Shown here: positions 10,642-21,150 of the stretch, piece by piece | Layout: each line of letters starts with the position of its first letter | Position numbering within the stretch: the first letter of the stretch is position 1 | Assembly (NCBI GenBank): GCA_963971575.1 | Contig: OZ020613.1 | Location: 49,966,250 to 50,030,249, forward strand | Direction: 5' to 3' | From: Liopterus haemorrhoidalis | Lineage: Eukaryota; Arthropoda; Insecta; Coleoptera; Dytiscidae | DNA length: 64,000 nt | The notes under the pieces: generated by a model | What the model saw: only the letters and a program-made list of their open reading frames with translations | Database searches by the model: none | Told to the model about the DNA's origin: nothing | Translations under genes and position numbers: made by a program

Positions 10642-12280
10642 AATGGCCCAAGAAAATGCTTGAGTCACAGTAGCAGATAAGATGAAATCTACAGGTAATT
10701 TTTCAATTATTTGCATCTGTTATTATTGTTAAATTTTATTTGCAACTGTTATGCTAATTTTGTAATATAAATATTTCTTGATAATTTGAGTTAATAATAA
10801 AACATTAGTTTACTGCAACTATTATTTACTAATTTTCGCCTATTTTTAATACAATGTGTTTAAATACAATTTAATTATATAATTAGTATAATTTGTTTTA
10901 GATAAATAAAAAATGCAAAAATGCGGAGAACTTAATACTTATATTTATATATTATAAATTTAAATTAATGAGTTACAAACAGCACACTAACACATTTAAT
11001 TTGGCATTTTGTTTCAGTTGAAATATCCAAAGCAAGGTGGAATAACATCCGAAACCGTTATACTAAAGAAAGGAGGAAATATCGAGAATTGCCTTCTGGT
11101 GCCGGTGCATACGATTCATCATGGCCATATTATAATCAATGTACATTTCTAGATGCCATCGTAAAAGAGAGAAAGTAAGTCGCTTTGTAATTATTTGATT
11201 ATTTTCAATTTTAAAAATACACTTGTATTTAAAAAATTACAGTATTATAATTCTTTATATAATTTAGTGAATTTAATTGTTGAATGAGATATACTTTAGT
11301 TCGTTAATGACTAAAAATTGCTATATTGAATAGAAAAAAGTATAACTTTTAAAAAGAACAGATCTCCATTTAATGATTTTTTACAAATTTTCATTTGTAT
11401 CAAGAAGTGTTTGTTTATGCAAACATGATTTAGAAACATTATATTATTAGTAAAGTAAATTATTTTCCTAATAAAATTTTATAAACATAATTAAATTTTT
11501 AAATATAACTGTCTTAATTTTTCCGTCAAGTGTAGATAAATTTTAGTAACAACGTGAAATTAATGTCTAAGAACCGTGTTTTTGGTTATATTCTATACTT
11601 TTATTATTTTACTAGTATATATACACTATTCACATACATGTGTTTAATAAAAAGGTAGTTAATTTAACTTAAACTAGATGTTGGAAATCTGAAATTGTAG
11701 TATATAAAACAAATAAATTGTTCTATAATTTAATAATGGTTTTTTGTCTACTTGTAGGACTGCAGGAAATATTTTGAGAAAAAACTCAAATCCAACACAG
11801 GCTTCTACCACTGCACCTCTAACCATGAACACTGAAGAAACTTGGCAGCTCGATGATATTTTGCGAATACCGGAAGATATGGCTGAAGATATGATTCAGG
11901 AGGACGTGGCGATTGAAGAATTACCTTCACATGAGGCGTTATCTCCGGAATCAGTTCCAGATTCAGAGGTTAGGAGCACGCCATCACATTCTCGCTCTCA
12001 TTTTTCTACGTCCATACCACGAGGGCGTTCGAAAAAAGATACTCTGCAGGTAGCAAGTGACCTGCAGAGTACAATAACTGGAGCATTCTCTAGTCTAGGG
12101 AAATATTTAGAGAGTAGTAAACGGGAGTACCTGGAGGCATCGGAAGAATCCGAAGAGTTTTCTTTTGGAAAGTAAGTTGCGATAGCACTGATGAGAATAA
12201 AATCGAAGAAGAGGAGATACGCCGTAAAAACCCAAATAATGAAAATTATATCTGACAACCAAGATAATGATAACGAATAA
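10642..12280 (+). pseudogene. Harbinger accessory gene with MADF and BESS-like regions
   Basis: A spliced gene is inferred: a short first exon near 10642-10694, an exon at about 11018-11174 after a TTTGTTTCAG acceptor, a GTAAGT donor at 11175, and a last exon from about 11759 after CTACTTGTAG. Exon 2 reads KARWNNIRNRYTKERRKY, the later half of a MADF (Myb-related) DNA-binding domain. The last exon encodes an acidic linker and reaches EEFSFGK, where an in-frame TAA at 12173 cuts a BESS-like protein-interaction motif that continues VAIALMRIKSKKRRYAVKTQ to a second stop at about 12280. The first exon also has an in-frame stop in the obvious frame. PIF/Harbinger elements carry such a MADF partner opposite their transposase, which fits the minus-strand gene at 12916-14882. 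Confidence 0.7.
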
Positions 12281-12915
12281 TTTTATTTTATTTTGACTTT
12301 ATATTTTTTAAATTTAGGTTCTTTTGTTTTAAATATATTTATAATTAAAATTTTGCAAGTATTTTACTTACCTTACCTTATAAGTGAAAAGTGTTAGTAA
12401 TTTACAGAAAATACATAACTGTTATAAGTTTTAAACTCAATTTCATATTTTATTTCACAATATGTAATTTTATTCAAGAAAAGAATATAAAGATTTAAAT
12501 AATTCATTTATATTATAAAGATATAAATTTATCAGTTTTAAATTTAATTTATTATATGTAATCTGGTTAAAGTAAAATTATTTTTAGAGTTCTTATCTTT
12601 CATAAAGGTGATACCCAAAAGTTTCCAAATGAAATAAGAATTTGCTTGAAATTGGAAAAACATCTTTTGAAGTAATATTTTCATTTAAATCACTATTTCT
12701 TTAATGGCTGTTAACTACCAACTTTAAACTATTATTATTATAATAAGATTACAAGGTAGATTTGGATGGATTAATTAATGACAATTATTAAATATTTCTG
12801 GTTTGAGAAATGTTTATTTAAATTATATAGAAAATTAATCTGAAAATGAAAAATAAAAAAAAAAAATATTACATAACAATTATGAATAATATAAACTAAT
12901 ATAAAAGACAATTAA
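12281..12915. other. AT-rich spacer between the two Harbinger genes
   Basis: No coding motif was found. It separates the convergent MADF gene and transposase gene and is the expected 3' flank of both. Confidence 0.4.
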
Positions 12916-13224
12916 TCAGTCGGGAACTGTGCTTCTTAATACATGATTCATCTGCCAGGGAACACTACCTACTGTAATAAAATAGTCTGCGAGACTGTCA
13001 AGCATGGCTTGCACATTTTTGCTGGCAATGTTGGAACCAAGTCGACGCACAGACGATAAATTTGTAGCATGGCTCTGCCAAGTCTCTGGTTGACGCACTC
13101 CATTTTCATCCAAAGAGTTTATAAATTCAGAAGGGCTGTATCTCCTATCAGAAGCAGACAAATCTTCTTCACTTTTTTGTACAAAATTATGTAGTACAAC
13201 TGCAGCTTTAACAAAACGGTCACA

Positions 13225-14709
13225 GTTAGTTAGTTAGTTAGTTAAAATTTTTGGCGCACAGCAACAAAGGCTATTTGCGCCTAACGCAGCCCATTTAAAT
13301 GACTAGACTATATATTAAAAACAATATCTTAGACAATAAATAAATAAAATCATTAAAAATACGCAAAAAATACTCAATAAAAGAAATCTCGCACTGACAA
13401 ACACAAATAAATAATATAAAAAAGTCTGTTCGAAAATTTGAACAGACTCAGGGTGATGGTAAGAGGCTGTAAAGGGGCCAATTACCATCGAATATCACAG
13501 TCAATAACTAGAAACACATTAAAATAAGGTGCAAGACTTCATACATAAAACAATAAGTTCGATTCTCTCAGGAAGAGTATCAGCCTGTCCATGAGTACCC
13601 TGTCGTCACCTAAAGCAACTGATAGGTCATAACACAGGCCTAACCTCTCCCTGACATCCTCGAACTGTACACATTCAGTTAAAATATGTAACACAGACAA
13701 ATCTGTGTTACACGTCTCACAGATAGGGGACTCTTCACCTCTAAGGAGGTGTCCATGGGTCCACCAACAGTGACCTATACGGAGGCGTGTGATGGCGGTT
13801 TCCTCTCTGCGGTTAATCCTGCAGGAAGAACCCCATGGTTTAACGTCTTCCTTAATCTGTCGCAACTTAACGTTCTGTGTGCGGCTCCACTCATGTTGCC
13901 ACATGTCTAAAACCAGATGTTTCAGATGACTCTTTGCGTCATCTGGAAAAACAAAACTCACATCAATCATAGGTCTGTAAGAGGCGGCTTTTGCAGCTGC
14001 ATCTGCCGCTTCGTTGCCTTTAATACCAACATGTCCCGGTATCCAAAACAGCTCTACCCTCACATTCTGAGCATTCAGATTGTGGAGTAGCAACCGGATC
14101 TTTAGTACAAGAGGATGCACTGGATCTGGATCTTGGATACTGTTCAGAGCGCTCAGCGAGTCCGTCAAGATAACACTTGACCGACTTTGCTCTGACGAAA
14201 CAAAACACAGGGCCTTGAAAATAGCATACAGCTCAGCAGTGTACACACTCGTTATAGAGTGCAGACGGTACTGAAACTGTTGGCGTGGATTCAAAACAAC
14301 GAACGCGCACCCAACCCTGGTTCCGGATTTTGATCCGTCAGTAAAAATGACAGTATCCTCGAACCTAGGGACCAGTGTTCTTTGTAACTCATGTTGGTAT
14401 TCGATAGGCAACGTAGTATCTTTATCAAACCTAGTTAATGTGAGGTTCACAAGTGGACGCGGTAGCGTCCATGGTGGAACAGCACACAAAACGAAACTTG
14501 CCATTTCAGGCATATTAAAATCAATATCGCCCAAAATGTCGAAAGTCCTCAGACCAAAAGGCCTATTGGCTCTTGGTTTTCTGTCATAAATCTCTGTATG
14601 CCTATTTTGTAGAATAGGGTCATATGCGGGATGATCTGGCTTGGCACTAAGTGCAGCCATATATCGCAGAGATAGAATTTTACGACGATTGTACAGTGAC
14701 GGTTCGCCT
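13225..14709 (-). mobile_element. LINE family A copy A1, 5'-truncated, with 20-bp target duplication
   Basis: The 3' end (TAAC repeats on the minus strand) begins at 13225 and the copy stops at 14709, 1.5 kb into the element. The 20-bp sequence GCTTTAACAAAACGGTCACA occurs at 13205-13224 and again at 14710-14729, a clear target-site duplication; its first bases also match the LINE at the truncation point, which suggests microhomology joining. The target is the Harbinger transposase gene. Confidence 0.93.
13539..14709 (-). CDS. LINE A1 ORF2 C-terminus with RNase H (partial, fused in frame to Harbinger sequence)
   Basis: This is the last third of family A ORF2: the segment GEPSLYNRRKILSL, an RNase H domain (FTDGSKSG, TAELYAIF, LTDSLSAL, WIPGHVGIKGNEAADAA) and a C-terminal CX2C...HX4C zinc-binding box. 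The frame stays open through the truncation point into 58 residues of Harbinger transposase up to an ATG at 14882, giving an accidental 447-residue fusion frame. No reverse transcriptase is present, so it cannot retrotranspose. Whether the fusion is expressed is unknown. Confidence 0.85.
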
Positions 14710-14908
14710 GCTTTAACAAAACGGTCACACATTTCTACGCTGGCATTAATAGGACCTAGGAAAATACGCCATCTCTGGACTAAAATGCCAAAGGTGTTTT
14801 CAATGGCTCGCCTTGCTCGGGAAAGCCGATAATTAAAAATGTTTTTTCTGTTGCCTAAGTGTACTCCTGGGTAAGGCCGCATTATATGTTTGTGTATTAT
14901 TTACATAT

Positions 14909-15170
14909 TTGCATAAACATAAAACCAATGCTTGTGGAACAGTTAAAAAGAATCGAAAATATATGCCTGTATTTCCTCCACAAAAGCTAAAGAAAGAAGA
15001 AGTAATTTTTTATATGTCTGGCCCATTATTGTGTATAAAATGGTTCGAAAAAAAAGAGGTCCTAATAATTACAACCATGCATGAAGTAGGAATGATTGAA
15101 ACAGGAAAAGAAGATAGAAACAGCGGCGAAAAAGTTACAAAACCAATTGTGAGAACATATAACATACTTA
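14909..15170 (+). pseudogene. piggyBac-type transposase fragment
   Basis: The reading starts HKHKTNACGTVKKNRKYMP and continues with a KKEEVIF...GPLLCIKWFEKKEVLIITTMH block and VTKPIVRTYN. This is the order found in the later part of piggyBac (DDE_Tnp_1_7) transposases, which cut at TTAA sites. It passes without a break into a Jockey-like segment, so the frame at 14909-15601 is a chimera. Both ends are truncated. A more N-terminal piece of a piggyBac gene is at 39506-40473, but the two need not be the same element. Confidence 0.7.
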
Positions 15171-15365
15171 TACATGCTCCTGACACACCCACACACTTTC
15201 CACCAAATGGTTTCACACTAACTACCGTGGACATTATTATTAATAAAAATGTCACATTTATATCCCATCCAGTCACCATCCCAGAACTACCCCCTGATCA
15301 CGTTGACCGTCAATTTACAACTTATAAACACACAGACTGGAAACAGTACAGACAAACGCTTGACA
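15171..15365 (+). pseudogene. Jockey-type endonuclease fragment fused to piggyBac relic
   Basis: Continuing in the same frame, the sequence reads ILIHAPDTPTHFPPNGFTLT, then TVDIIINKNV and ELPPDHVDRQF, then DWKQYRQTLDKH. This follows the end of a Jockey LINE endonuclease, with the SDH box altered to PDH, so the active site looks damaged. The order matches the independent fragment at 9975-10290. How it became joined in frame to the piggyBac piece is not clear; no target duplication is visible. Confidence 0.6.
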
Positions 15366-15960
15366 AACATGTACGGATACATGGGTATCTTAAAGTGGCG
15401 AGCATTAAAAGATATTTTAGGTTAAAAACCAAAACAAAGAGAAACAGAAATATTCTTCGATGGAGAGTTAATAAAAAATATTTAGAAATTTCAAATACCT
15501 TTAACAGTTATTTAATCAACTGTATTAAGGAAATTAATAATTCAATAACAACAAGAAGATATATTCAGGTACATGATCAGAATGACCGAAATTACACATA
15601 AATGAATAAATATGAACTCATTAGTTTACAGGAGTTACGAAAATATAATTTTACTATGGCAAATAAGTCAAGTACAGATAATATAAATATTAAACCTGGT
15701 AGGAGGTTGTACGGGTTTCGGATAGCAACGCAAACAACTAGATCAGCTGACAAGTTTCGAATTAGTTTAATTCTTCGTCAGAGCTACAAATCCACAAACT
15801 GCTTCAACGTATGGAAAATAGCAAGGACAACGCCCAATCATACTTTCCACGTCAAATATTCGAAAACTTCAACAGTAGACTTCAACCAATTTTTGAACAA
15901 CATTTCAACCTGGTTAAAAAATATTAAAAAACTTAAAAACCTTAATATAACACAAACAGA
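15366..15960 (+). other. Unassigned reading frames
   Basis: Two adjoining frames, the end of 14909-15601 and the first part of 15602-16015, are Lys/Asn/Thr-rich and lack any motif I recognise. The stop at 15599-15601 is followed directly by ATG in the same frame, so one protein may have been cut by a single nonsense change. They precede a Penelope-like N-terminal segment and could be its upstream part. Confidence 0.3.
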
Positions 15961-16195
15961 AGAAATGTATATGTATAGGGGACAAAGACTGGTTAGCCAA
16001 TCTGTCGGGAGTTGAAATGCCGTTTAACGTACAATCCATCTTATCACTAGGACCTAAGTTCAGCATTGAACCAAGTTGGAAAGACATACCCATAAAAGAC
16101 ATAATAAAAGGTGCAGAATACTGTATATTCTCATCCATTCCTAATACAGAAGAACAACAAAATGTGAGACAAGGGTTCATAAAAGTACTGCAGAA
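15961..16195 (+). pseudogene. Penelope-like element fragment, region before reverse transcriptase
   Basis: The reading contains DWLANLSGVEMPFNVQSIL and LSLGPKFSIEP, followed by a DIIKGAEYCIF block. An LSLGPKFS motif ahead of the reverse transcriptase is typical of arthropod Penelope-like elements. The frame shifts between the first and second blocks near 16013. The reverse transcriptase itself is absent. A GIY-YIG segment that could be the other end of the same kind of element is at 17748-18236. Confidence 0.5.
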
Positions 16196-16440
16196 CTTGT
16201 GGGCAGGCCATGTTGCTGGAGTCAATGATTGTAGATAGACCAGGAGAATACTGGAATGGCGGTCTAGAGACAGTACTAGAAACCGAGGCAGACCTCCTAC
16301 TCGATGGACGGATGACATCAAGAAACTAGTCGGTAATTGGCTGCAGGTGTCAAAGGACAGAGAGGAGTGGAGATGCAAAGGGAAGGCCTATGTTCAGCAG
16401 TGGACGTCAGTGGCTGATAAACGATGACGATGATGTTGTG
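16196..16440 (+). pseudogene. RTE/Jockey-like LINE 3' end with GATGAC microsatellite
   Basis: The segment begins with a WAGHVAGV block, then gives RNRGRPPTRWTDDIKKLVG and EEWRCKGKAYVQQW, the standard C-terminus of insect endonuclease/reverse-transcriptase ORFs. It ends in CGATGACGATGATG, the short GAT-type repeat often left at such 3' ends. A stop interrupts it near 16236. Only the 3' 245 bp is present, which fits 5' truncation at insertion. Confidence 0.65.
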
Positions 16441-16611
16441 GTTGGAAGGCCATATTTTTATTTCCCTAACAAGTCAGAAGTGGGATCAGGACCAGCTGCC
16501 TGACGCGCGATTTGGGCGGATAAAAAACTTGAACACCTGTTGCGTCTTTTATTTGTGTGCACGTGCATTAGAAAGTGGTGTTTTTGTACGTATATTGTGA
16601 AATAGTGTCCT

Positions 16612-16870
16612 GTGCGTGTCATTGCGGCAAAGATGACTGACAAAGACGATTGCAGCTGGATGTTCGAGGACGAGAGCCTCGACTTCGAGCTGGGTTCACC
16701 CGTAGCTGAAGGTGTGAAGAAGCGGTCAACATCAGACCGGCGCCCTGATGCTGTACCTCATTACGGAGGAATGCGCTCGACAGTTGCAGTGCTCGTTACC
16801 TGAAGCCGGACAGCAGCTGCGGTGAAGATTTCGGCGGTGGGTCCTCTAGGACGTTAGGTAAGCTTCTACT
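16612..16870 (+). other. Exon-like frame of unknown function
   Basis: A GC-richer stretch carries an ATG context (GCAAAGATGACTGACAAAGA) and an acidic reading beginning MTDKDDCSWMFEDESLDFEL. The frame stops at 16803, and a GTAAGC donor-like site lies at 16858. The composition differs from the AT-rich surroundings and looks like a real 5' exon, perhaps of an element. I recognise no domain. Confidence 0.3.
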
Positions 16871-17099
16871 TCATATACTACCTGTGCGTCTTTGTGGCTG
16901 TTATCTTTGAGAATCGATTGGTAAGTTTATACGAGTCATTTATTCTCCCTTTCAGTCCAATATAATGCTTCAATCACGTTTCCAAAATGTCAAAAAGTCA
17001 GCAACAATTAAAATCGCTTATAAAAAATAGCGCTGTCATGAAATTTAGATGTTGAAAAGCTAGAAAATTGTCTCAGTAAACTAAAAGAGATTGAAAATA

Positions 17100-17385
17100 T
17101 TTTCGAAAATGTTCAATCTTACAAATACCAAACAAGATTCGGTAAGCTGACGATAGTCACAGAAGGCGCGGACGTGAGAATGCATCCACTGGTGGTGACA
17201 TGCAGCTGGTCGGGAGTCGACATTCTCCTAGATCAGCCAACACTCTCATCCGGCGAGGTGGGTTTGTTTGTGCGGGACGGCACGGTGAGCCTGTTTCGTG
17301 AGGAGGACTTCCTTCAACAATTGAAGCTAGAAGTCAACGACCTAGACGAGCCCTGGCAGCAGAAGCTGGAACTTTCAGCTTCTGC
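17100..17385 (+). other. Retroelement-like fragment, possibly LTR-element protease end
   Basis: The reading holds CSWSGVDILLDQPTLSSGEV and VRDGTVSLFREEDFL. An SxYDILIGxP-like motif followed by a short 'DG' strand is found after the catalytic site of LTR-element proteases, so this may be the tail of such a protease. No DTG or DSG box is seen. The piece stops at 17385, where an ISL2EU segment begins in the same frame. The assignment is tentative. Confidence 0.3.
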
Positions 17386-17745
17386 TGAAATTTTTAATAA
17401 AATATCACCGGGTGATGTAATTTTAGCAGATAGAGCTTTTCTTGCTCAAGATTATTTCATGCCGATGTCAAGTTACCATCTTCTACAAAACATAAATCCC
17501 AGCTTCATCCAACAGAAGCAGAACAGACTCGATCATTAGTAAATGTACGGAATCATGTGGAACGGGTTATAGAATCGATTCGACAAAAGTATCGAATATT
17601 ATCTGACACTATTCCGTAAAAATTAATAACATCTGATAGAAGTGATGATTTTCCCGTTTTAGATAAAGCCGTAACAGTTTATTGTGCACTAATAAATTTA
17701 TGTCCTGTAATAGTACCACCATACATTTTTCTTAGTACAGATCAC
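17386..17745 (+). pseudogene. ISL2EU/Harbinger-like transposase, C-terminal fragment
   Basis: SPGDVILADRAFLAQDYF carries the second catalytic aspartate, and after a stop at 17537 and a frame change the sequence gives NVRNHVERVIESIRQKYRIL with the final glutamate. This spacing matches DDE_Tnp_4 transposases. A further stop lies near 17620. The N-terminal half is missing. It is the third of at least four separate ISL2EU remnants in the window. Confidence 0.75.
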
Positions 17746-17747
17746 TC

Positions 17748-18236
17748 TCATATTTGGGACCTATGTCCAACAGCCTTAAAAAGGTACTTAAGTTGAAAAA
17801 CTTAGTAGTTGCTGATAAATCGTTATTGAAACTTTCCTCTCTTAATTCAACTTTAAAATTTAAATATAATGTTACCGGCACAAAGAAATGTATTTATAAA
17901 TTAGAATGCCAATGTAACAAAATATACATTGGGAGTATGGTACAGAAGCTTAAGAATCGTATTATACAACACCGCTCTGACGCGGGCGTTAATCCTAAGA
18001 AATGCGCTTTGGGGGCTCATATTAATAGTACCAAACATGTGGTAGATTTCGAAAATCCTAAGGTTCTGGACCGATTTTCCCATGATTCGAGTAGATTCTT
18101 TAAAGAAATGTGCTACATTAATCATTATGAGCATACACTAAATTCTAAAACTGACACTGAGAATTTGCATTCTATTTATTCTTTTTTACTTACTTTTAAA
18201 AATATAAAAGATTCTCATGTCACTAATGGAATTTAG
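17748..18236 (+). pseudogene. Penelope-like element C-terminus with GIY-YIG endonuclease
   Basis: The frame has CIYKLECQCNKIYIGSMVQK followed by NRIIQH and a downstream catalytic-region glutamate candidate. This is the GIY-YIG nuclease fold that Penelope-like elements place after their reverse transcriptase to cut the target. The first motif reads CIYK in place of GIYK and the second is IYIG. The reverse transcriptase upstream is lost, since the frame joins ISL2EU sequence at about 17745. The 160-residue frame itself is unbroken and ends at 18236. Confidence 0.7.
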
Positions 18237-18723
18237 AGATGATCATGAAAATATTACACTTATTTACCAGGTCTATATTAACCATTCTTAATTTAATTTG
18301 ACTTCGTACTTCCGCCGCCTAGTAAACGAACAAAATGGCGACTGCTTAAAATGTGACTTAGTTGCGTTAAATATCATAAGTTATTAAACATTATAATTTC
18401 TAAAGTTTTCATCTATGAAGTTTCTTTATATGCGTTTGGTTCCATTTTACATAACGATTAGTTATTCTACATCCACGTGTCTCACTTAAGTATTTCAGTA
18501 AGTAACATATTAACTGAGGTTATGTATGCATAACTAACTGCATTTAATGTTTGTTTGTAGAACTTGAATAAAGTTAGGGAATGGCTAGCAAGATATAGGC
18601 CTTATATGAAATAATTGTGGTTACTATCGACACATTATCTTCTTTTCCCAACTATCCAAATATATATATACGTGTTTCAACGAGAAGAAAGAAATTCTCC
18701 GTTTCTATATCTTTACAGTTACG
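18237..18723. other. No gene recognised
   Basis: AT-rich flank between the Penelope relic and the P-like gene. A short run of TA repeats lies at 18659-18670. Part of this may be the 3' UTR of the Penelope-like element. Confidence 0.35.
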
Positions 18724-19886
18724 ATGGGCTTCTTTACCAACATTAGTGCTAATTACGGACCACAAGTTACGAAAGCAATGAAGAATTTCACAAGAAAAAA
18801 CAGAAAATTAGCATCAGCCAAAACCAGGTTAACTTTCCTAGTGAAATGCAGAAGACAGCATGTAACTCCAAAACATGTGTGGGGGTACGAGAAATAAATA
18901 CAAAATCTCATGATGGACAACAGTGGAAACATTAATAGAGACTTTGGACGCTTTAATGAAAGGTTGAAACATAGTAACAAAAACCTCTTGTTAAATTACT
19001 ACACAAGGTGCTTTTTGATGTTGGCATCAATGACCAGCTATTTAAACATTTAAAACAGAGAGTTTCTAAAATGAAATCAGGCAAACAAAAATATTGTACC
19101 CTGTTGTTCGACGAAATGTATCTGGATTGTGGATTACAATACATATCTTCAAAAGATTGTATTGAAGGCGTCGTTGATTTAGGCAGCAATAACCAAAAAA
19201 CTGCATTTGCTAATCACGCCCTTCTGCTTATGATAAGGGGAATTCATAAAAAATTGAAGCAACCAGTGGTTTTGTTTTTTCTGGTGCTACAGTTAATTCG
19301 GACGCAATTGCAAAAATAATAAAAGACGTGATACGTGCAGTAAGAAGTACTGGTTTAAAAGTTATTGGCCCTGTGTGTGACCAGGGTGCAACTAACCAGG
19401 CAGCACTGAATAAACTATTAAAATTTACTAGCGAGCGTTTGACAAGAGAAGGCAAGGAAAAAGTCTTTCATGGGTTTTTGATAGACGATGAAGAGGTTAT
19501 TCCGTTTTATGACCCACCACATCTTCTGAAAGGAATGCACAACAACCTTTTAACTAAAGACTTGCATTTTCAACAAGATGGTGTTTCGAAAGTTGCCAAG
19601 TGGCAAGATGTTGGTGATTTTTATTTTTTTGGACGACGATACCCGGATGTGCCCAAAATTATCTGACGGACACATTTTACCCAACAAAATGAGAAAAATT
19701 AAAGTATCGTGCGGTGCACAGGTATTTAGCCAGCGGGTTTCATCTGTCATGAGGAAAATAGCATTATGGGGTGAGTTTTAATGTTGATCCTCTATTTTAC
19801 TGTTGAATTGTTTTTCTAGCTAATTTTCATTATTAAAATTCACATTGGCAGTCTTATACTTGTCAGAGTAACCATATTATTATTTA

Positions 19887-21150
19887 CAGTCTGTCACATT
19901 AAAGCGTGTCTCCTGTATCTTCGACGCATGACCTTGAATTTCTATAAATAAACCATCAGATGATAAGTCGTATGTTATTCTACGCCGCCAGATAATATTC
20001 TCCTTAGTTTGTTTTTGTATTTCATAGTAATCAGTTATTAAGTGAAATGAGTGCGTCATACATGATACGGTTCGAAGCGGTGTTCTTATGTTTACATAAG
20101 AAAGGACCAAAAATGAGTGTTGCAGCAGCTGCAAAATACTTAAAACGGTCTAAGAGTTTTGTGAAGAAGTGGGTGAATCGATATAAACAATTTAAAAATG
20201 TTGACGATTTGCCGAAAAGAGGATATACGATAACTGTTACACAAACGGAAGTTTCTGCGATTCTGAAATTATTTTCAAAAAAACCGACCCTTAGTTTGCG
20301 TGCTGGACAAAATATTTTGAAAAGTCAAAATATAAACATAAGTATAATGACGATTAAGCGAAAATTGGAACAAAATAATGTTAAATATAAGAGTACCCTT
20401 ATAAAACCCCTGTTGTCAGTGAAGCACATTGAAAGAAGAATTGCCTGGGCAATGGAAAATAAAAGTCGCGATTGGAGTAATGTAGTATTTACTGATGAAT
20501 CCTCTTTTTGGGCATTTGTTACTACTAAGAAAGCTTGGCAATTCGAAGGGCAACAATTTGTTCAACGTTCCGTTAAACACCCGGTAAAGGTTCATGTTTG
20601 GTGCTTCAATGTGCGTAGATTCGGGACTTTGTGTGTGTTCACGGAAAATTTGGATGCGAAAAGGATGGTGAAATTGTACCAAAGAGGTCTTCTAACATCA
20701 ACAAAAAAGTGGTTTGGATCAAATAATGAGGATTGGATTCTGCAAGAAGATAATGATCCGAAACATCGGAGTAGACTCTGCCGGGAATGGAAGGAGCAAA
20801 ATGGTATTACAACATTAGATTGGCCGTCGCAGTCTCCAGATGCGAATCCCATTGAAAATGTTTGGGGATTTATGAAGAACCAGATCAGAGGAAAGCCCAT
20901 AACATCGATTAGCCAGTTATCTCGACAGATTAGAAAAATATGGAGTGGTTTGTCAAGAGATTATGCCGAAAAATTAGTAAATAGTATGCCGAAAAGATGC
21001 GCTGCCATTTTGGAAAACAATGGTGACTGGACTGTTTATTAAGTAAATGCGTCAAAGTATACAATTTGAAGTTTTGGTAAAATTTTTCTTTTTTTCAATA
21101 GGTGCCTCAGTCTTGGTTTTACGGCGGACGCGCTTTAATGTGACAGACTG
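19887..21150 (+). mobile_element. Complete Tc1-like (DD34E) transposon, apparently intact
   Basis: Inverted repeats of about 31 bp with four mismatches begin CAGTCTGTCACATTAAAGCG at 19887 and end at 21150 in inverse orientation, each flanked by TA (19885-19886 and 21151-21152). The 1264-bp length and the single open transposase gene fit a full Tc1 element. It lies wholly inside the intron of the P-like gene, about 115 bp after the donor and 130 bp before the acceptor. The 20 outermost bases of the two ends are identical, which suggests little decay. Confidence 0.93.
20047..21042 (+). CDS. Tc1-like transposase, full length
   Basis: This is a 331-residue open frame without interruption, the normal family size. 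Residues 1-120 hold two helix-turn-helix DNA-binding regions that would bind the terminal repeats. The DDE triad is complete: D150 in VVFTDESSFW, D235 in LQEDNDPKH and E270 in SPDANPIENVW, with 34 residues between the last two (DD34E, Tc1 type). The C-terminus carries the usual NSMPKRCAAI block. The start at 20047 is the first ATG in frame and is followed by a normal N-terminus. I see nothing disabling, so the protein may be active in the nucleus. Confidence 0.93.
   Translation: MSASYMIRFEAVFLCLHKKGPKMSVAAAAKYLKRSKSFVKKWVNRYKQFKNVDDLPKRGYTITVTQTEVSAILKLFSKKPTLSLRAGQNILKSQNINISIMTIKRKLEQNNVKYKSTLIKPLLSVKHIERRIAWAMENKSRDWSNVVFTDESSFWAFVTTKKAWQFEGQQFVQRSVKHPVKVHVWCFNVRRFGTLCVFTENLDAKRMVKLYQRGLLTSTKKWFGSNNEDWILQEDNDPKHRSRLCREWKEQNGITTLDWPSQSPDANPIENVWGFMKNQIRGKPITSISQLSRQIRKIWSGLSRDYAEKLVNSMPKRCAAILENNGDWTVY

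Larger units (their letters stand above)
12916..14882 (-). pseudogene. PIF/Harbinger transposase, C-terminal part, split by LINE A1
   Basis: On the minus strand, 14882-14710 reads RPYPGVHLGNRKNIFNYRLS then RRAIENTFGILVQRWRIF, which carries the final glutamate region of the DDE domain. LINE A1 interrupts it, and the gene resumes at 13224 with CDRFVKAAVVLHNFV and runs open to a stop at 12916 near VLRSTVPD. The N-terminal half, including the first two catalytic aspartates, is missing where a piggyBac fragment begins near 14909. The element would have moved with help from the MADF partner at 10642-12280. Apart from the LINE and the truncation the remaining reading is clean, so the damage is not very old. 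Confidence 0.85.

Noticed and set aside
13225..13244. TTAG repeats that resemble insect telomere repeats
   Set aside because: The unit is four bases (TTAG, or TAAC on the element strand), not TTAGG, and it always marks the 3' end of family A LINE copies. It is the retrotransposon tail.
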